DNA from: Bacteroidota bacterium
Lineage (GTDB): Bacteria; Bacteroidota; Bacteroidia; UBA7662; CANHCV01
Length of the DNA stretch: 64,000 nucleotides
Assembly (NCBI GenBank): GCA_947501265.1
Contig: CANMVY010000001.1
Span: forward strand, 333,012-397,011
Reading direction: 5' to 3'
Each line of letters opens with the position of its first letter. The first letter of the stretch is position 1. Position numbers and translations under genes: made by a program. This document shows, piece by piece, positions 41,115-49,216 of the stretch. The notes under the pieces are model-generated. The model saw only the letters and a list, made by a program, of their open reading frames with translations. It was not told the origin of the DNA and searched no databases.

Positions 41115-43934
41115 ATGCCAAAAGATCTCTCGATCAAATCGGTCCTCATCATTGGTTCCGGTCCCATCATCATCGGACAAGCCTGCGAATTCGATTATTC
41201 CGGCTCTCAAGCCGCTCGCTCCCTTAAAGAAGAAGGAATTGAAGTATCCCTTATCAATTCCAATCCAGCTACCATCATGACCGATCCGGTAACCGCCGAT
41301 CACGTATACCTCCTTCCCCTCAATGTTGAATCCCTTCGAAGCATTCTCGAAGATCGACAAATCGATGCTGTACTTCCCACCATGGGCGGACAAACCGCCT
41401 TGAACCTCGCCATCGAAGCCCAAGAAATTGGACTTTGGGAAGAGTTTGGAGTGCGCATGATTGGGGTAGATGTAGAGGCCATCGAAACCACCGAAAATCG
41501 AGAAAAATTCCGCCAACTCATGATCGACATGGGCATTGGCGTAGCGAAATCGGAAATTGCCAACTCCTTTTTGGAAGGAAAAGAAGCCGCCGAAAAAATT
41601 GGATATCCCCTTGTTATCCGTCCTTCGTTCACACTAGGCGGCACCGGCGGCGGATTCGTTCACCGAAAAGAAGAATTTGAAGCCGCCTTGCAACGCGGTC
41701 TCGACGCTTCTCCAACCCACGAAGTTTTGGTCGAACAAGCCGTTTTGGGATGGAAAGAATACGAATTAGAGCTTCTTCGCGACAATAAAAACAACGTTTG
41801 CATCATTTGTACCATTGAGAACTTCGATCCAATGGGCATTCACACCGGCGACTCCATTACCGTTGCTCCGGCCATGACGCTATCCGATACCGCTTTCCAA
41901 AAAATGCGGGATCTCTCCATCCAAATGATGCGCGGCATTGGAAACTTCGCCGGAGGTTGTAACGTTCAGTTCGCCATGAATCCCGAAAACGAGGAACTCA
42001 TCGCCATCGAAATCAATCCTCGAGTGAGCCGTTCTTCGGCCTTGGCTTCCAAAGCAACCGGCTATCCGATTGCGAAAATTGCAGCCAAATTGGCCATCGG
42101 GTACAATTTGGATGAATTGAGAAACCAAATCACCAAAACCACTTCCGCCTTCTTCGAACCCACCCTCGATTACGTTATCGTTAAAATCCCAAAATGGAAT
42201 TTCGACAAATTTGTGGGAGCTGATCGCACCTTAGGATTACAAATGAAATCGGTTGGCGAGGTGATGGGCATCGGAAGAAGCTTCAATGAAGCCCTTCAAA
42301 AAGCTGTTCAATCGCTTGAAATAAAACGAAGCGGACTTGGAGCCGACGGACATTCCATCTCCAAATTGGAAGTGATCATGGAATCCCTTCAAAACCCAAG
42401 TTGGGATCGCCTTTTCCACATCAAAGATGCCATCGATTTGGGGGTTCCTACGAAATCCATCTTCAAAGCAACCTTAATCGATCCTTGGTTCCTGAAGCAG
42501 ATCAAAAACTTGCACGATTTGGAACAAGAAGTGCGCCGATATCCTTTGGGAGCTGTGCCCTACGATTTGATGCTGGAGATGAAACGCAACGGATTTTCTG
42601 ACGTTCAACTGGCCTATTTATTGGGTCCTGAAGTAACGGAAGAACAAGTTCGTGCTCGCAGAAAAGAATTGGGATTGAACCGCGTTTGGAAAATGGTAGA
42701 TACGTGCGCTGGCGAGTTCGAAGCGAAAACGCCTTACTTCTACAGCACGTACGACCACGAAAACGAGAGCATTTCATCGGATAAAAAGAAAATCATCGTT
42801 TTGGGTTCAGGTCCCAACCGAATTGGCCAAGGAATTGAGTTCGATTACAGCTGTGTTCACGGACTCTTGGCTGCTCGAGAAGTGGGATACGAAGCCATCA
42901 TGGTGAATTGCAATCCCGAAACCGTTTCCACCGATTTCGATATGGCCGATAAACTGTATTTCGAACCCGTTTTTTGGGAGCATTTGTTGGACATCATTGA
43001 ACACGAAAAACCGGAAGGCGTCATCGTACAATTGGGCGGACAAACCGCTTTGAAATTGTCTGAAAAATTGCGCGATTACGGTATCAATATCATTGGTACT
43101 TCTTACGAAAACATGGATTTAGCCGAGGACCGTGGTCGATTTTCTGATTTGTTGAAAGAGTTGGAAATTCCCTACCCGAAATACGGTGTAGCAAATACCG
43201 CCGACGAAGCGTTGGAAATTGCAAACGAAGTAGTATACCCCGTTTTGGTACGCCCCAGCTACGTTTTGGGCGGGCAAGGCATGAGCATTGTTATTACCGA
43301 TGAGGAATTGGAAAAAGCTGTTTTGAAGATTTTCAGAACTATGCCCGACAACCGTGTGTTAATTGATCATTTCTTGGATCGGGCCATGGAAGCCGAAGCC
43401 GATTGCATTTGCGATGGGGAAAACGTGCACATCTGTGGCATCATGGAGCACATTGAACCGGCAGGAATTCACTCCGGAGATTCCCACTCGGTTTTGCCGG
43501 TTTACGGTCTCAGTCAATTTGTGGTTGATCAAATTGCAGATTACACCAAAAAACTTGCTCGAGCCTTGAACATTCGCGGCTTGATGAACGTACAATTTGC
43601 CATCAAAAATGAAATCGTTTATGTGATTGAGGCGAATCCTCGAGCATCGAGAACCGTTCCATTCATTGCGAAAGCTTACGATGTTCCTTACGTAAATATT
43701 GCAACGAAAGTAATGTTAGGTACGCACAAATTAACCGACTTCACCATTACTCCCAAGCAAAAGGGCTTCGCCATCAAGGAACCTGTTTTCTCGTTCAATA
43801 AATTCCAAAACGTAAACAAAGAGTTAGGCCCTGAAATGAAATCGACCGGCGAAGCCATCCGTTTCATCAAGGATTTGAAAGATCCCTACTTCCGCGATTT
43901 GTACAAACGCCGAAGCATGTACCTCAGCAAATGA
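41115..43934 (+). CDS. carB: carbamoyl-phosphate synthase large subunit, lacking the C-terminal regulatory domain
   Basis: 939 residues from the ATG at 41115. Two homologous ATP-grasp halves are present: VLIIGSGPIIIGQACEFDYS and IIVLGSGPNRIGQGIEFDYS open the pre-ATP-grasp domains, with RPSFTLGGTGGG and RPSYVLGGQGM nucleotide loops, EINPRVSRSSALASKATGYP and EANPRASRTVPFIAKAYDVP. The sequence stops ~35 residues after the last conserved motif (LGPEMKSTGEAIRF), so the ~130-residue MGS-like allosteric domain of E. coli CarB (1073 aa, UMP/ornithine control) is absent. It makes carbamoyl phosphate for pyrimidines and arginine with CarA, whose gene is elsewhere. Confidence 0.96.
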   Translation: MPKDLSIKSVLIIGSGPIIIGQACEFDYSGSQAARSLKEEGIEVSLINSNPATIMTDPVTADHVYLLPLNVESLRSILEDRQIDAVLPTMGGQTALNLAIEAQEIGLWEEFGVRMIGVDVEAIETTENREKFRQLMIDMGIGVAKSEIANSFLEGKEAAEKIGYPLVIRPSFTLGGTGGGFVHRKEEFEAALQRGLDASPTHEVLVEQAVLGWKEYELELLRDNKNNVCIICTIENFDPMGIHTGDSITVAPAMTLSDTAFQKMRDLSIQMMRGIGNFAGGCNVQFAMNPENEELIAIEINPRVSRSSALASKATGYPIAKIAAKLAIGYNLDELRNQITKTTSAFFEPTLDYVIVKIPKWNFDKFVGADRTLGLQMKSVGEVMGIGRSFNEALQKAVQSLEIKRSGLGADGHSISKLEVIMESLQNPSWDRLFHIKDAIDLGVPTKSIFKATLIDPWFLKQIKNLHDLEQEVRRYPLGAVPYDLMLEMKRNGFSDVQLAYLLGPEVTEEQVRARRKELGLNRVWKMVDTCAGEFEAKTPYFYSTYDHENESISSDKKKIIVLGSGPNRIGQGIEFDYSCVHGLLAAREVGYEAIMVNCNPETVSTDFDMADKLYFEPVFWEHLLDIIEHEKPEGVIVQLGGQTALKLSEKLRDYGINIIGTSYENMDLAEDRGRFSDLLKELEIPYPKYGVANTADEALEIANEVVYPVLVRPSYVLGGQGMSIVITDEELEKAVLKIFRTMPDNRVLIDHFLDRAMEAEADCICDGENVHICGIMEHIEPAGIHSGDSHSVLPVYGLSQFVVDQIADYTKKLARALNIRGLMNVQFAIKNEIVYVIEANPRASRTVPFIAKAYDVPYVNIATKVMLGTHKLTDFTITPKQKGFAIKEPVFSFNKFQNVNKELGPEMKSTGEAIRFIKDLKDPYFRDLYKRRSMYLSK

Positions 43935-43936
43935 TG

Positions 43937-43944
43937 TATCTTTG
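43937..43944 (+). promoter_or_regulatory. -7 box TATCTTTG of the flippase gene
   Basis: Exact TANNTTTG match 2 nt after the carB stop and 16 nt before the TTG start at 43961. Confidence 0.6.
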
Positions 43945-43960
43945 AGCAAAAACCCATCGG

Positions 43961-45235
43961 TTGAAGGCCAAGATTAAATCCATCACTCAGCTCGATTTCT
44001 TTCGGAACGTGGTTCACACCGTGGTTTCGAAAATCCTTTTCATTGGCATTGGTGTTGCGACCAGCATCATCATTATGCGAACGTTGGGGCCCGAATTGCG
44101 TGGTGTTTATGCCAAAGCTTTGGCCATTTCCAGTTTTGCAGTTCAGTTTGGAACGTTGGGATTTCATGCTTCCAACACTTATTTCACTGCGAAAAGCAAA
44201 AATCAAATGGGAAGCATTGCGGCCAATTCGGCCTACATCAGTGCGCTCATTGGAGCCCTCTCCCTTTTGGGATTATGGGGTGCAAAAGTTCTATTTCCCA
44301 ACGTCATTCAATTTTCTTACCTCGAAATTTTCCTCATTGTGTTGACCATTCCTACCCAACTTTTAGGGATGCTTTGGAAAGCCGTGGCTCAAGGCATGGA
44401 GTGGTTCAAACTCATCAACGTAACCGAGGTGGCTCTTCGATTGGTGTACTTCGTTGTAATGATGGGACTTTGGCTGGGAAAAGTGGTAAACATCAACACC
44501 TTGCTCGTTGCCGTTTCCATTGAACAACTCGGCAGTTTATGGTGGATGTTCCGAAAAATGAAGGCCGAACAGCATGGTCGTTGGAGCTTCTCATTTGATT
44601 TACTTAAAGAACAATCGGGATATAGTTTCAGGGCCTACCTCAGCGCCTTTTTTGCCTTCATGGTGATCAAGGCCGATGTATTTATGGTAGATTATTATGC
44701 CGGAAAAGAACAACTGGGTTATTACAGCACAGCAACGTTATTGGTTGATTATGCTGGATTTGTGGGCGTGGCCATCGCAGCCATTTTGATGCCCCGGCTG
44801 AGCGGCACCGAAAACCTCGCCGAAATCTTTCGATTGAACTGGCGTGTACTCAAAAATACCGCCTTCCTCATGTCGTTCGTTGTTCTTGGCACCTGGTTCC
44901 TTGGCGGGTGGGGAATTGAAATCTTGTTCGGAAAAGCTTTTGTTCCCGCCGAGGAACCGTTGAAAATACTGATCCTAAGTCGTTATTTACTTTGGCTTCA
45001 AATTGTGGTGGTGCAGGTGTTTAACGCCACCGGACTACCGTGGAGAATCATTGGTTACTGGGTGGTGGCGGTAATCGTTAATATTGTAGCCAATGCAGTT
45101 TGGATTCCGCAGTATGGCATTGTTGGAGCTTCTTGGGCCAGCGTTTTGGCCCATGGGGTTGATTTACTATTGGTAGGAATTGATGCCTTTCTGTTTTACA
45201 GGAATCGGGTAAAGAAGGGCCTAGCAACCTCCTAA
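43961..45235 (+). CDS. polysaccharide/O-antigen flippase (MOP superfamily), copy 1
   Basis: 424 residues with a TTG start; no in-frame ATG lies between the promoter box and this codon. About 11-12 hydrophobic helices and the MOP/Wzx pattern are present: FFRNVVHTVVSKILFIGIG, TSIIIMRTLGPELRGVYAKA, KADVFMVDYYAGKEQLGYYS and a charged helix break near VLKNTAFLMSFVV. Wzx-like proteins flip undecaprenyl-linked glycans across the inner membrane. No glycosyltransferase genes are nearby, so the substrate is unknown. It is followed by a 590-bp repeat-rich gap. Confidence 0.88.
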   Translation: MKAKIKSITQLDFFRNVVHTVVSKILFIGIGVATSIIIMRTLGPELRGVYAKALAISSFAVQFGTLGFHASNTYFTAKSKNQMGSIAANSAYISALIGALSLLGLWGAKVLFPNVIQFSYLEIFLIVLTIPTQLLGMLWKAVAQGMEWFKLINVTEVALRLVYFVVMMGLWLGKVVNINTLLVAVSIEQLGSLWWMFRKMKAEQHGRWSFSFDLLKEQSGYSFRAYLSAFFAFMVIKADVFMVDYYAGKEQLGYYSTATLLVDYAGFVGVAIAAILMPRLSGTENLAEIFRLNWRVLKNTAFLMSFVVLGTWFLGGWGIEILFGKAFVPAEEPLKILILSRYLLWLQIVVVQVFNATGLPWRIIGYWVVAVIVNIVANAVWIPQYGIVGASWASVLAHGVDLLLVGIDAFLFYRNRVKKGLATS

Positions 45236-45456
45236 CATCAGGAGATCGTTCCGATCTATTTTGAAGGATTTGAAGCTCTTCGATAGACTAAAAGAACTTG
45301 GGACTACGTCCACCCCTCCCCAGAAGTAAAGTTAAGGGGTAGAGTCGTTTCAATCGTTTCCAATTTTCATATCAAGGGAAACAGAGTCACTTGGGCTAAC
45401 CTAAGGGACTTTTTCTTTCAACTAGCGGTTCCGGTATTCAAGTTACCCGTTTGTAA

Positions 45457-45470
45457 ACGTTTATAAACGT
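45457..45470. repeat. 14-nt perfect palindrome ACGTTTATAAACGT
   Basis: A perfect 14-nt palindrome overlapping a second imperfect one (CGTTTGTAAACG at 45448-45459), so AAACG/CGTTT half-sites occur three or four times in 25 bp. It resembles a dimeric protein-binding site rather than a hairpin. No promoter box lies next to it. Confidence 0.6.
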
Positions 45471-45517
45471 CTCATTTACGACTAAAACAAAAAAAAGCTA
45501 TAAATTGCCCTTGGGTA

Positions 45518-45533
45518 GGGGGCGTTAGCCCCC
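45518..45533. repeat. GC-rich hairpin GGGGGC-GTTA-GCCCCC
   Basis: 6-bp perfect G/C stem with a GTTA loop. Short GGGGGC...GCCCCC hairpins occur as dispersed repeats in many Bacteroidota (recollection). There is no T tract, so it is not a standard terminator for the flippase gene 280 bp upstream. Confidence 0.6.
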
Positions 45534-45646
45534 GTTTGCTTGATGTTCAATTTCTTATCGTGCGATCAACGAATTTACCAAAGAGCTCGATGATCGGCAT
45601 CTCGAACCTTTTCTCACGATGTTCGAAAAATAGTCTCCGAGTTTAT

Positions 45647-45688
45647 CGAAGGGCGGTCCCTGAGCAAAGACGAAGGGCGGTCCCTGAG
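45647..45688. repeat. two tandem 24-nt units sharing an 18-nt core
   Basis: CGAAGGGCGGTCCCTGAG occurs at 45647-45664 and again at 45671-45688, separated by CAAAGA. The core resembles the widespread dispersed sequence containing GGTCCCTGAG-CTTGTCGAAGGG, in degenerate form. Confidence 0.75.
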
Positions 45689-45729
45689 GTGAAATTTATT
45701 TTTTTGTGGGAGGTTTTGGTTGGGTTATT

Positions 45730-45782
45730 GGATGAACACGGGTATGGATCAACCTGCGTGTTGATCCTACCCGTGTTCATCC
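45730..45782. repeat. long palindromic element, copy 2 of the CTRCGT-loop family
   Basis: Arms of 15 nt (45730-45744 with 45768-45782) and 8 nt (45746-45753 with 45760-45767) separated by one bulged T close on the loop CTGCGT. That gives a 23-bp stem with a single bulge. A further partial arm (CTACCCGTGTTGATC) follows at 45783-45797. Core and loop match the element at 5725-5760. It lies 44 nt beyond the 3' end of the minus-strand gene at 45826, but without a U tract. Confidence 0.8.
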
Positions 45783-45825
45783 CTACCCGTGTTGATCTGT
45801 TCAGAAACAAAAATCAAACAATCTT

Positions 45826-46332
45826 TTATACCGAAAGAATTCCCTTGGCCGCTGCCAAGTTTTTCAAAAAGTCCTCCAATTCTTGCGGCCTTTGCGTGCC
45901 AATCAACATCCTCGATCCATCCTTCATCACCAACTGCAATCCAAAACTTCCAGATACGTTGAGCGCCCGGTTTTTGCCAAAACCCCGAACTCCCCATCCT
46001 CCATATTCGGCCAACGGACGGTATTCCCGCACTTTTACTTCTGCCAAATCACTCCAATCGTATTTCTTCTCTTTCCAAATGAACGGTGTGAACCGAACAA
46101 CAATGCCTTGTTCATCAATTTTCGTCGTTAACCCACCGGCAAACATCCCCAAATTCACGATGGTAATGAGAACCACCGGAAAGAGTAGACCCATGTCGCT
46201 CAACGGTTTGTCTCCAAATGGAACTCCCGTTATCCACTGAGAAACTGATCCATAATACACCATGGCCGACACTCCACCCATCAACAAAATCATCCACCAC
46301 TGATTGAACCGTTGTTTTTCCTGGTATTCCAT
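45826..46332 (-). CDS. 168-aa membrane protein with PH-like C-terminal domain
   Basis: 168 residues. Two hydrophobic helices (about 13-29 and 48-66, GLLFPVVLITIVNLGMFAGG) are followed by a ~95-residue cytoplasmic beta-rich region (TTKIDEQGIVVRFTPFIWKEKKYDWSD; ALNVSGSFGLQLVMKDGSR; LIGTQRPQELEDFLKNL). The last part has the look of a bacterial PH domain, as in other Bacteroidota membrane proteins. It starts 1 nt after the DUF5686 stop, so the two are co-transcribed. Role unknown. Confidence 0.78.
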   Translation of the reverse strand: MEYQEKQRFNQWWMILLMGGVSAMVYYGSVSQWITGVPFGDKPLSDMGLLFPVVLITIVNLGMFAGGLTTKIDEQGIVVRFTPFIWKEKKYDWSDLAEVKVREYRPLAEYGGWGVRGFGKNRALNVSGSFGLQLVMKDGSRMLIGTQRPQELEDFLKNLAAAKGILSV

Positions 46333-46333
46333 G

Positions 46334-48796
46334 TTATCCTCCTAATCGAAATCCTAAAGTAAGCCCTTTCATCCAATTTCCTTGGTTGTTGCGTGCAAGA
46401 ACAAAATCGGCTCGTCCCAATTTTCCCAATCCACTAATTCCTAAATTTAACTCCATAAAATTCCCTCGGTCGGAGGTTTGGAGGTAGTGAATACCGGCTA
46501 CTTCTCTCCAGCTGGTTTTGCGCATCAAAGGAATTTTGTTGAAGAGGAACCGTTGAAAATAGTGTTCGTAGTGCGCAGCCCAGTAGGTTCCACCCGTAGA
46601 AAAGGTGTAATACGGCAACAATCGCCACGAATCGGGATCACCCGAGCTGAGCAACGTTTGGTTGCCTTCAAAGTGACGGAACAAGGGCAAGGGTAAATTT
46701 TTAGATCTCAAAAATGTTCCGCCCTCCACAATCCACGTACCGCTTCCGAATAACCTCAAATTCCAAGTATCCCTCAATCGAACCTGAGCAAATTGATAAT
46801 CGGCCGAAGCCCCAGCCACCGGAACCGCCCACTGAAACTTGTAACGAAGGCTGGGGTATTTCGATGATAGACGTACTTTTTCGTTCGGACGTGAATAGTA
46901 CTTCTGTCCGATCACAACACGACCTTCAATTCCCAACGTTAATGCCGAAAACGGCGACCATTGGGGAAGATTAAACGACTCGAACGGATTGTTCGAAGAG
47001 ATCCAGGGATCTTTGGATAGGTTCCAAGTGGTGGTATTTTCCAAGGGTTGATAACGGGTATACGAGGCTGAAAGATTGCTGTACAACCCGTTGACCCACT
47101 CGCGGTTGTACCCTACTCCAACACCGTCGGCCAATAAAAACTTGGCATAATTTCGCCCAGCGAGAACGGTATACAAAGAATTCACCAAGGGCGAAATAGG
47201 CGCTGTTCCATTGATTTGCCGAATCTCTCTTCCAATACTGCCCGACCATCGCTCATCGGTGGGTTGATTGCGTAAGTAATTTACAGATCCCTTCGCCGTC
47301 CAAAGGTGATTGGAAAAACCGTAACGGGTGGTTAGTGCGCCTTCCAATTCCCGGTTTTTGGAATACTCTTTGCGCACCTCGCTTTGGAATCCCAACGACA
47401 CTCCCTGAACCGTATTGTACTGAATACTTTGAGGAATTCCATCGAACTTAACGGATAGATTGGATTTCCTGTCGCGCCATTGGTACCCCAAAAGAGCTTT
47501 CTTCCAGGTAAACTTGTTCGAAATTTTATCGATGGAATCTTGGTAAGGCTTGCTGCTCCGAATTCTTTCTAAACTGTCCTTTTTCCGGTAATCGTCCATC
47601 TCTTCTTGCGTGAGCGGAATGGGGCGATTCGTTTCCCAGTAGGTTGAATCTTTCTTGTTCGCCCCATCTTCAACCTTTAATACTTCCCCTTTAAAAAACT
47701 TCCTCGGATATTCTCGATTGGGTTGGTACTGATTAAAAACGCTATTGAAATAACCATCGCCCTTGAATCCGAAAGCACTGAACACAAAACTGAAATTCAA
47801 AGAAGAAGGCATCCAAAGGGTATCGTTAACTGGCGTAAACGTTTGTTTGATGGCCAAAGAATCAACGAAATCGATCTTGGCTTCTTTCCCCAACAACACA
47901 TCCATGGCGTAAATGCGGAAGGACCCGTCTTGAAGATACATCGTTCCTGAAAAACAAGGATCCAATTTGCGCTTGGGTTTTACTTTGATCTTATAAATGG
48001 TGGCACCCTCTTCAACAAAAGTTCCCAGCAATTCGTATTTGTAGTAGAAAAGAGCATTGTTGGCGATGGGAGAAATGAATGGGCGGTCCGATAAATTGCC
48101 CAAATCCAATTGATTCTTGTAGAAATCTACAATGATATCCGAAGCTTGGTTGTAACTAAAAGCCTGGTTATTTCCGCTTACCTTAGAAGAATACATCACT
48201 TCTTTTTGGTAATCGGGTTGTTTGAAATGGTACTCGGTTTCCGATTCACTGAGGTACAAAACGCCAAGCAGGTTTGAATCGGCCATGGCGCCATTCACCG
48301 AGAGTTTTAAGATTTTTGAAAGATTATCGGGGGTAGAACGCAAGCGTTGAAGCCCTTTGATGTACACCTTCGAGGAAAAAGCGTTGAGTTGGGTTTGATA
48401 GTATTCCCTTTTTTGGATGGCTTGACGAACGATGGGGTAAGCAGGATCTTCCTTGGAAGAGATGGAAACTCCTTTCATTTCCAATTTTTCGGGTTGAAGA
48501 AGAATTTGGAAATTTTGATCGGCTTGGAGATTCACATCCTTCACCGATTTCGAAAAGCCGATATACTGAAACGTTAACTTGTAATTGCCCGCCGGGGCAC
48601 GCAGGGAAAATCGACCCATTTTGTTGGTATTCGTTCCCGTTTGAAAAACCTCACCAGCCGAAGTAGTGCCTTTAATCATGACCGACGCAAACGGAAGCGG
48701 CTGCTTTTGGGTATCGCCCACCGAACCCGTTAGTTCAAAACTTTGAGAAAAAACCGCCAAAGGCAAAAGGAAAATCCACGTAAAAAGTGCTTTCAT
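46334..48796 (-). CDS. DUF5686 outer membrane protein with N-terminal carboxypeptidase-regulatory-like domain
   Basis: 820 residues with signal peptide MKALFTWIFLLPLAVFSQ. Residues ~20-105 are a CarboxypepD_reg/DUF4480-like Ig domain (ELTGSVGDTQKQPLPFASVM, YKLTFQYIGFSKSV). The DUF5686 region follows with PAYPIVRQAIQKREYYQTQL near its start. The C-terminal ~400 residues are aromatic, strand-rich and end in LTLGFRLGG, fitting an outer membrane barrel. The layout resembles TonB-receptor-like proteins without the plug. Transport or assembly function is unknown. A near-consensus CATCTTTG box (48801-48808) lies 4 nt before the ATG. Confidence 0.85.
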   Translation of the reverse strand: MKALFTWIFLLPLAVFSQSFELTGSVGDTQKQPLPFASVMIKGTTSAGEVFQTGTNTNKMGRFSLRAPAGNYKLTFQYIGFSKSVKDVNLQADQNFQILLQPEKLEMKGVSISSKEDPAYPIVRQAIQKREYYQTQLNAFSSKVYIKGLQRLRSTPDNLSKILKLSVNGAMADSNLLGVLYLSESETEYHFKQPDYQKEVMYSSKVSGNNQAFSYNQASDIIVDFYKNQLDLGNLSDRPFISPIANNALFYYKYELLGTFVEEGATIYKIKVKPKRKLDPCFSGTMYLQDGSFRIYAMDVLLGKEAKIDFVDSLAIKQTFTPVNDTLWMPSSLNFSFVFSAFGFKGDGYFNSVFNQYQPNREYPRKFFKGEVLKVEDGANKKDSTYWETNRPIPLTQEEMDDYRKKDSLERIRSSKPYQDSIDKISNKFTWKKALLGYQWRDRKSNLSVKFDGIPQSIQYNTVQGVSLGFQSEVRKEYSKNRELEGALTTRYGFSNHLWTAKGSVNYLRNQPTDERWSGSIGREIRQINGTAPISPLVNSLYTVLAGRNYAKFLLADGVGVGYNREWVNGLYSNLSASYTRYQPLENTTTWNLSKDPWISSNNPFESFNLPQWSPFSALTLGIEGRVVIGQKYYSRPNEKVRLSSKYPSLRYKFQWAVPVAGASADYQFAQVRLRDTWNLRLFGSGTWIVEGGTFLRSKNLPLPLFRHFEGNQTLLSSGDPDSWRLLPYYTFSTGGTYWAAHYEHYFQRFLFNKIPLMRKTSWREVAGIHYLQTSDRGNFMELNLGISGLGKLGRADFVLARNNQGNWMKGLTLGFRLGG

Positions 48797-49059
48797 TTTT
48801 CAAAGATGCAAAAAGGTTTTCGGTGGTTGTTTCCAACTTTTTTTCTTTTACCCAAAATTGGGCAAATGCTCATTGAAAAATCTGCTTCCAAAAAAAATAA
48901 AAAAGTGAATTCGTTGCGCAATTCTTGCACGACCCTTTCGTTTCTATTTCACTTTTTTGAGCAATTATCCGAAGGATTTCAGCAAAAATTGATCTTTTCC
49001 TCACTCGGTACCCAACCGGAATTTGTTGAGCAAGAGTTGAATTTTCCCTGCCTTTACTT

Positions 49060-49155
49060 TGTGAATGTCGGGGACAGGCCCGATAAGCAAACAAAAAAGT
49101 TTTTTCATGGTTGGTTTTTTAAGTGGCTCCCCCTGTTAGGAGTCACTTTTTTTTT
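49060..49155 (+). ncRNA. candidate small RNA ending at an orphan terminator
   Basis: Inferred from a good Rho-independent terminator at 49121-49148 with no plus-strand gene upstream of it, and a TTACTTTG near-consensus box at 49052-49059 that would start transcription near 49065. The ~90-nt product would contain a small 5' hairpin (TCGGG with CCCGA, 49068-49083) whose ACAGG loop is complementary to CCTGT in the terminator loop (49132-49136). No known RNA family is recognised. Confidence 0.3.
49121..49148 (+). terminator. Rho-independent terminator without an upstream gene
   Basis: 10-bp stem with one G-U pair (49121-49130 with 49139-49148), 8-nt loop, followed by nine T residues. The minus-strand reading lacks a U tract, so it acts on plus-strand transcription. 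Confidence 0.85.
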
Positions 49156-49216
49156 GTTCCTGCGGTCTTTCTACTTTTTTTCAAACATCTTTCCCTAATA
49201 TTGCAGTCGGAATAGT

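Larger units (their letters stand above)
45236..45825. other. 590-bp repeat-rich non-coding island
   Basis: No convincing gene. It holds, in order: a 14-nt palindrome at 45457-45470, a GC-rich hairpin at 45518-45533, a tandem 24-nt repeat at 45647-45688 and a long 23-bp hairpin at 45730-45782, each listed separately. The sequence before 45440 shows only weak, degenerate coding-like stretches. Such a concentration is found nowhere else in the window. Confidence 0.7.
48797..49216. other. 420-bp gap upstream of topA
   Basis: No supported protein-coding gene. It holds an orphan plus-strand terminator (49121-49148) and a possible small RNA ending there, plus a near-consensus topA promoter box TAATATTG at 49196-49203. 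The stretch 48797-49040 shows nothing else I can identify. Confidence 0.6.

Noticed and set aside
45223..45440. Coding-like stretches just after the flippase gene (one frame reads SFRSILKDLKLFDRLKELG)
   Set aside because: No start codon, a stop within 30 codons, different frames look equally good, and no transposase or other family is recognisable. At most a decayed remnant.
45536..46240. Long plus-strand frame across the repeat island into the 168-aa gene
   Set aside because: It runs through hairpins and tandem repeats and then antisense to a credible membrane protein.
48743..49198. Plus-strand frame of 151 residues upstream of topA
   Set aside because: It starts antisense inside the DUF5686 gene, has atypical composition, and contains the orphan terminator. 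No promoter or plausible start fits.
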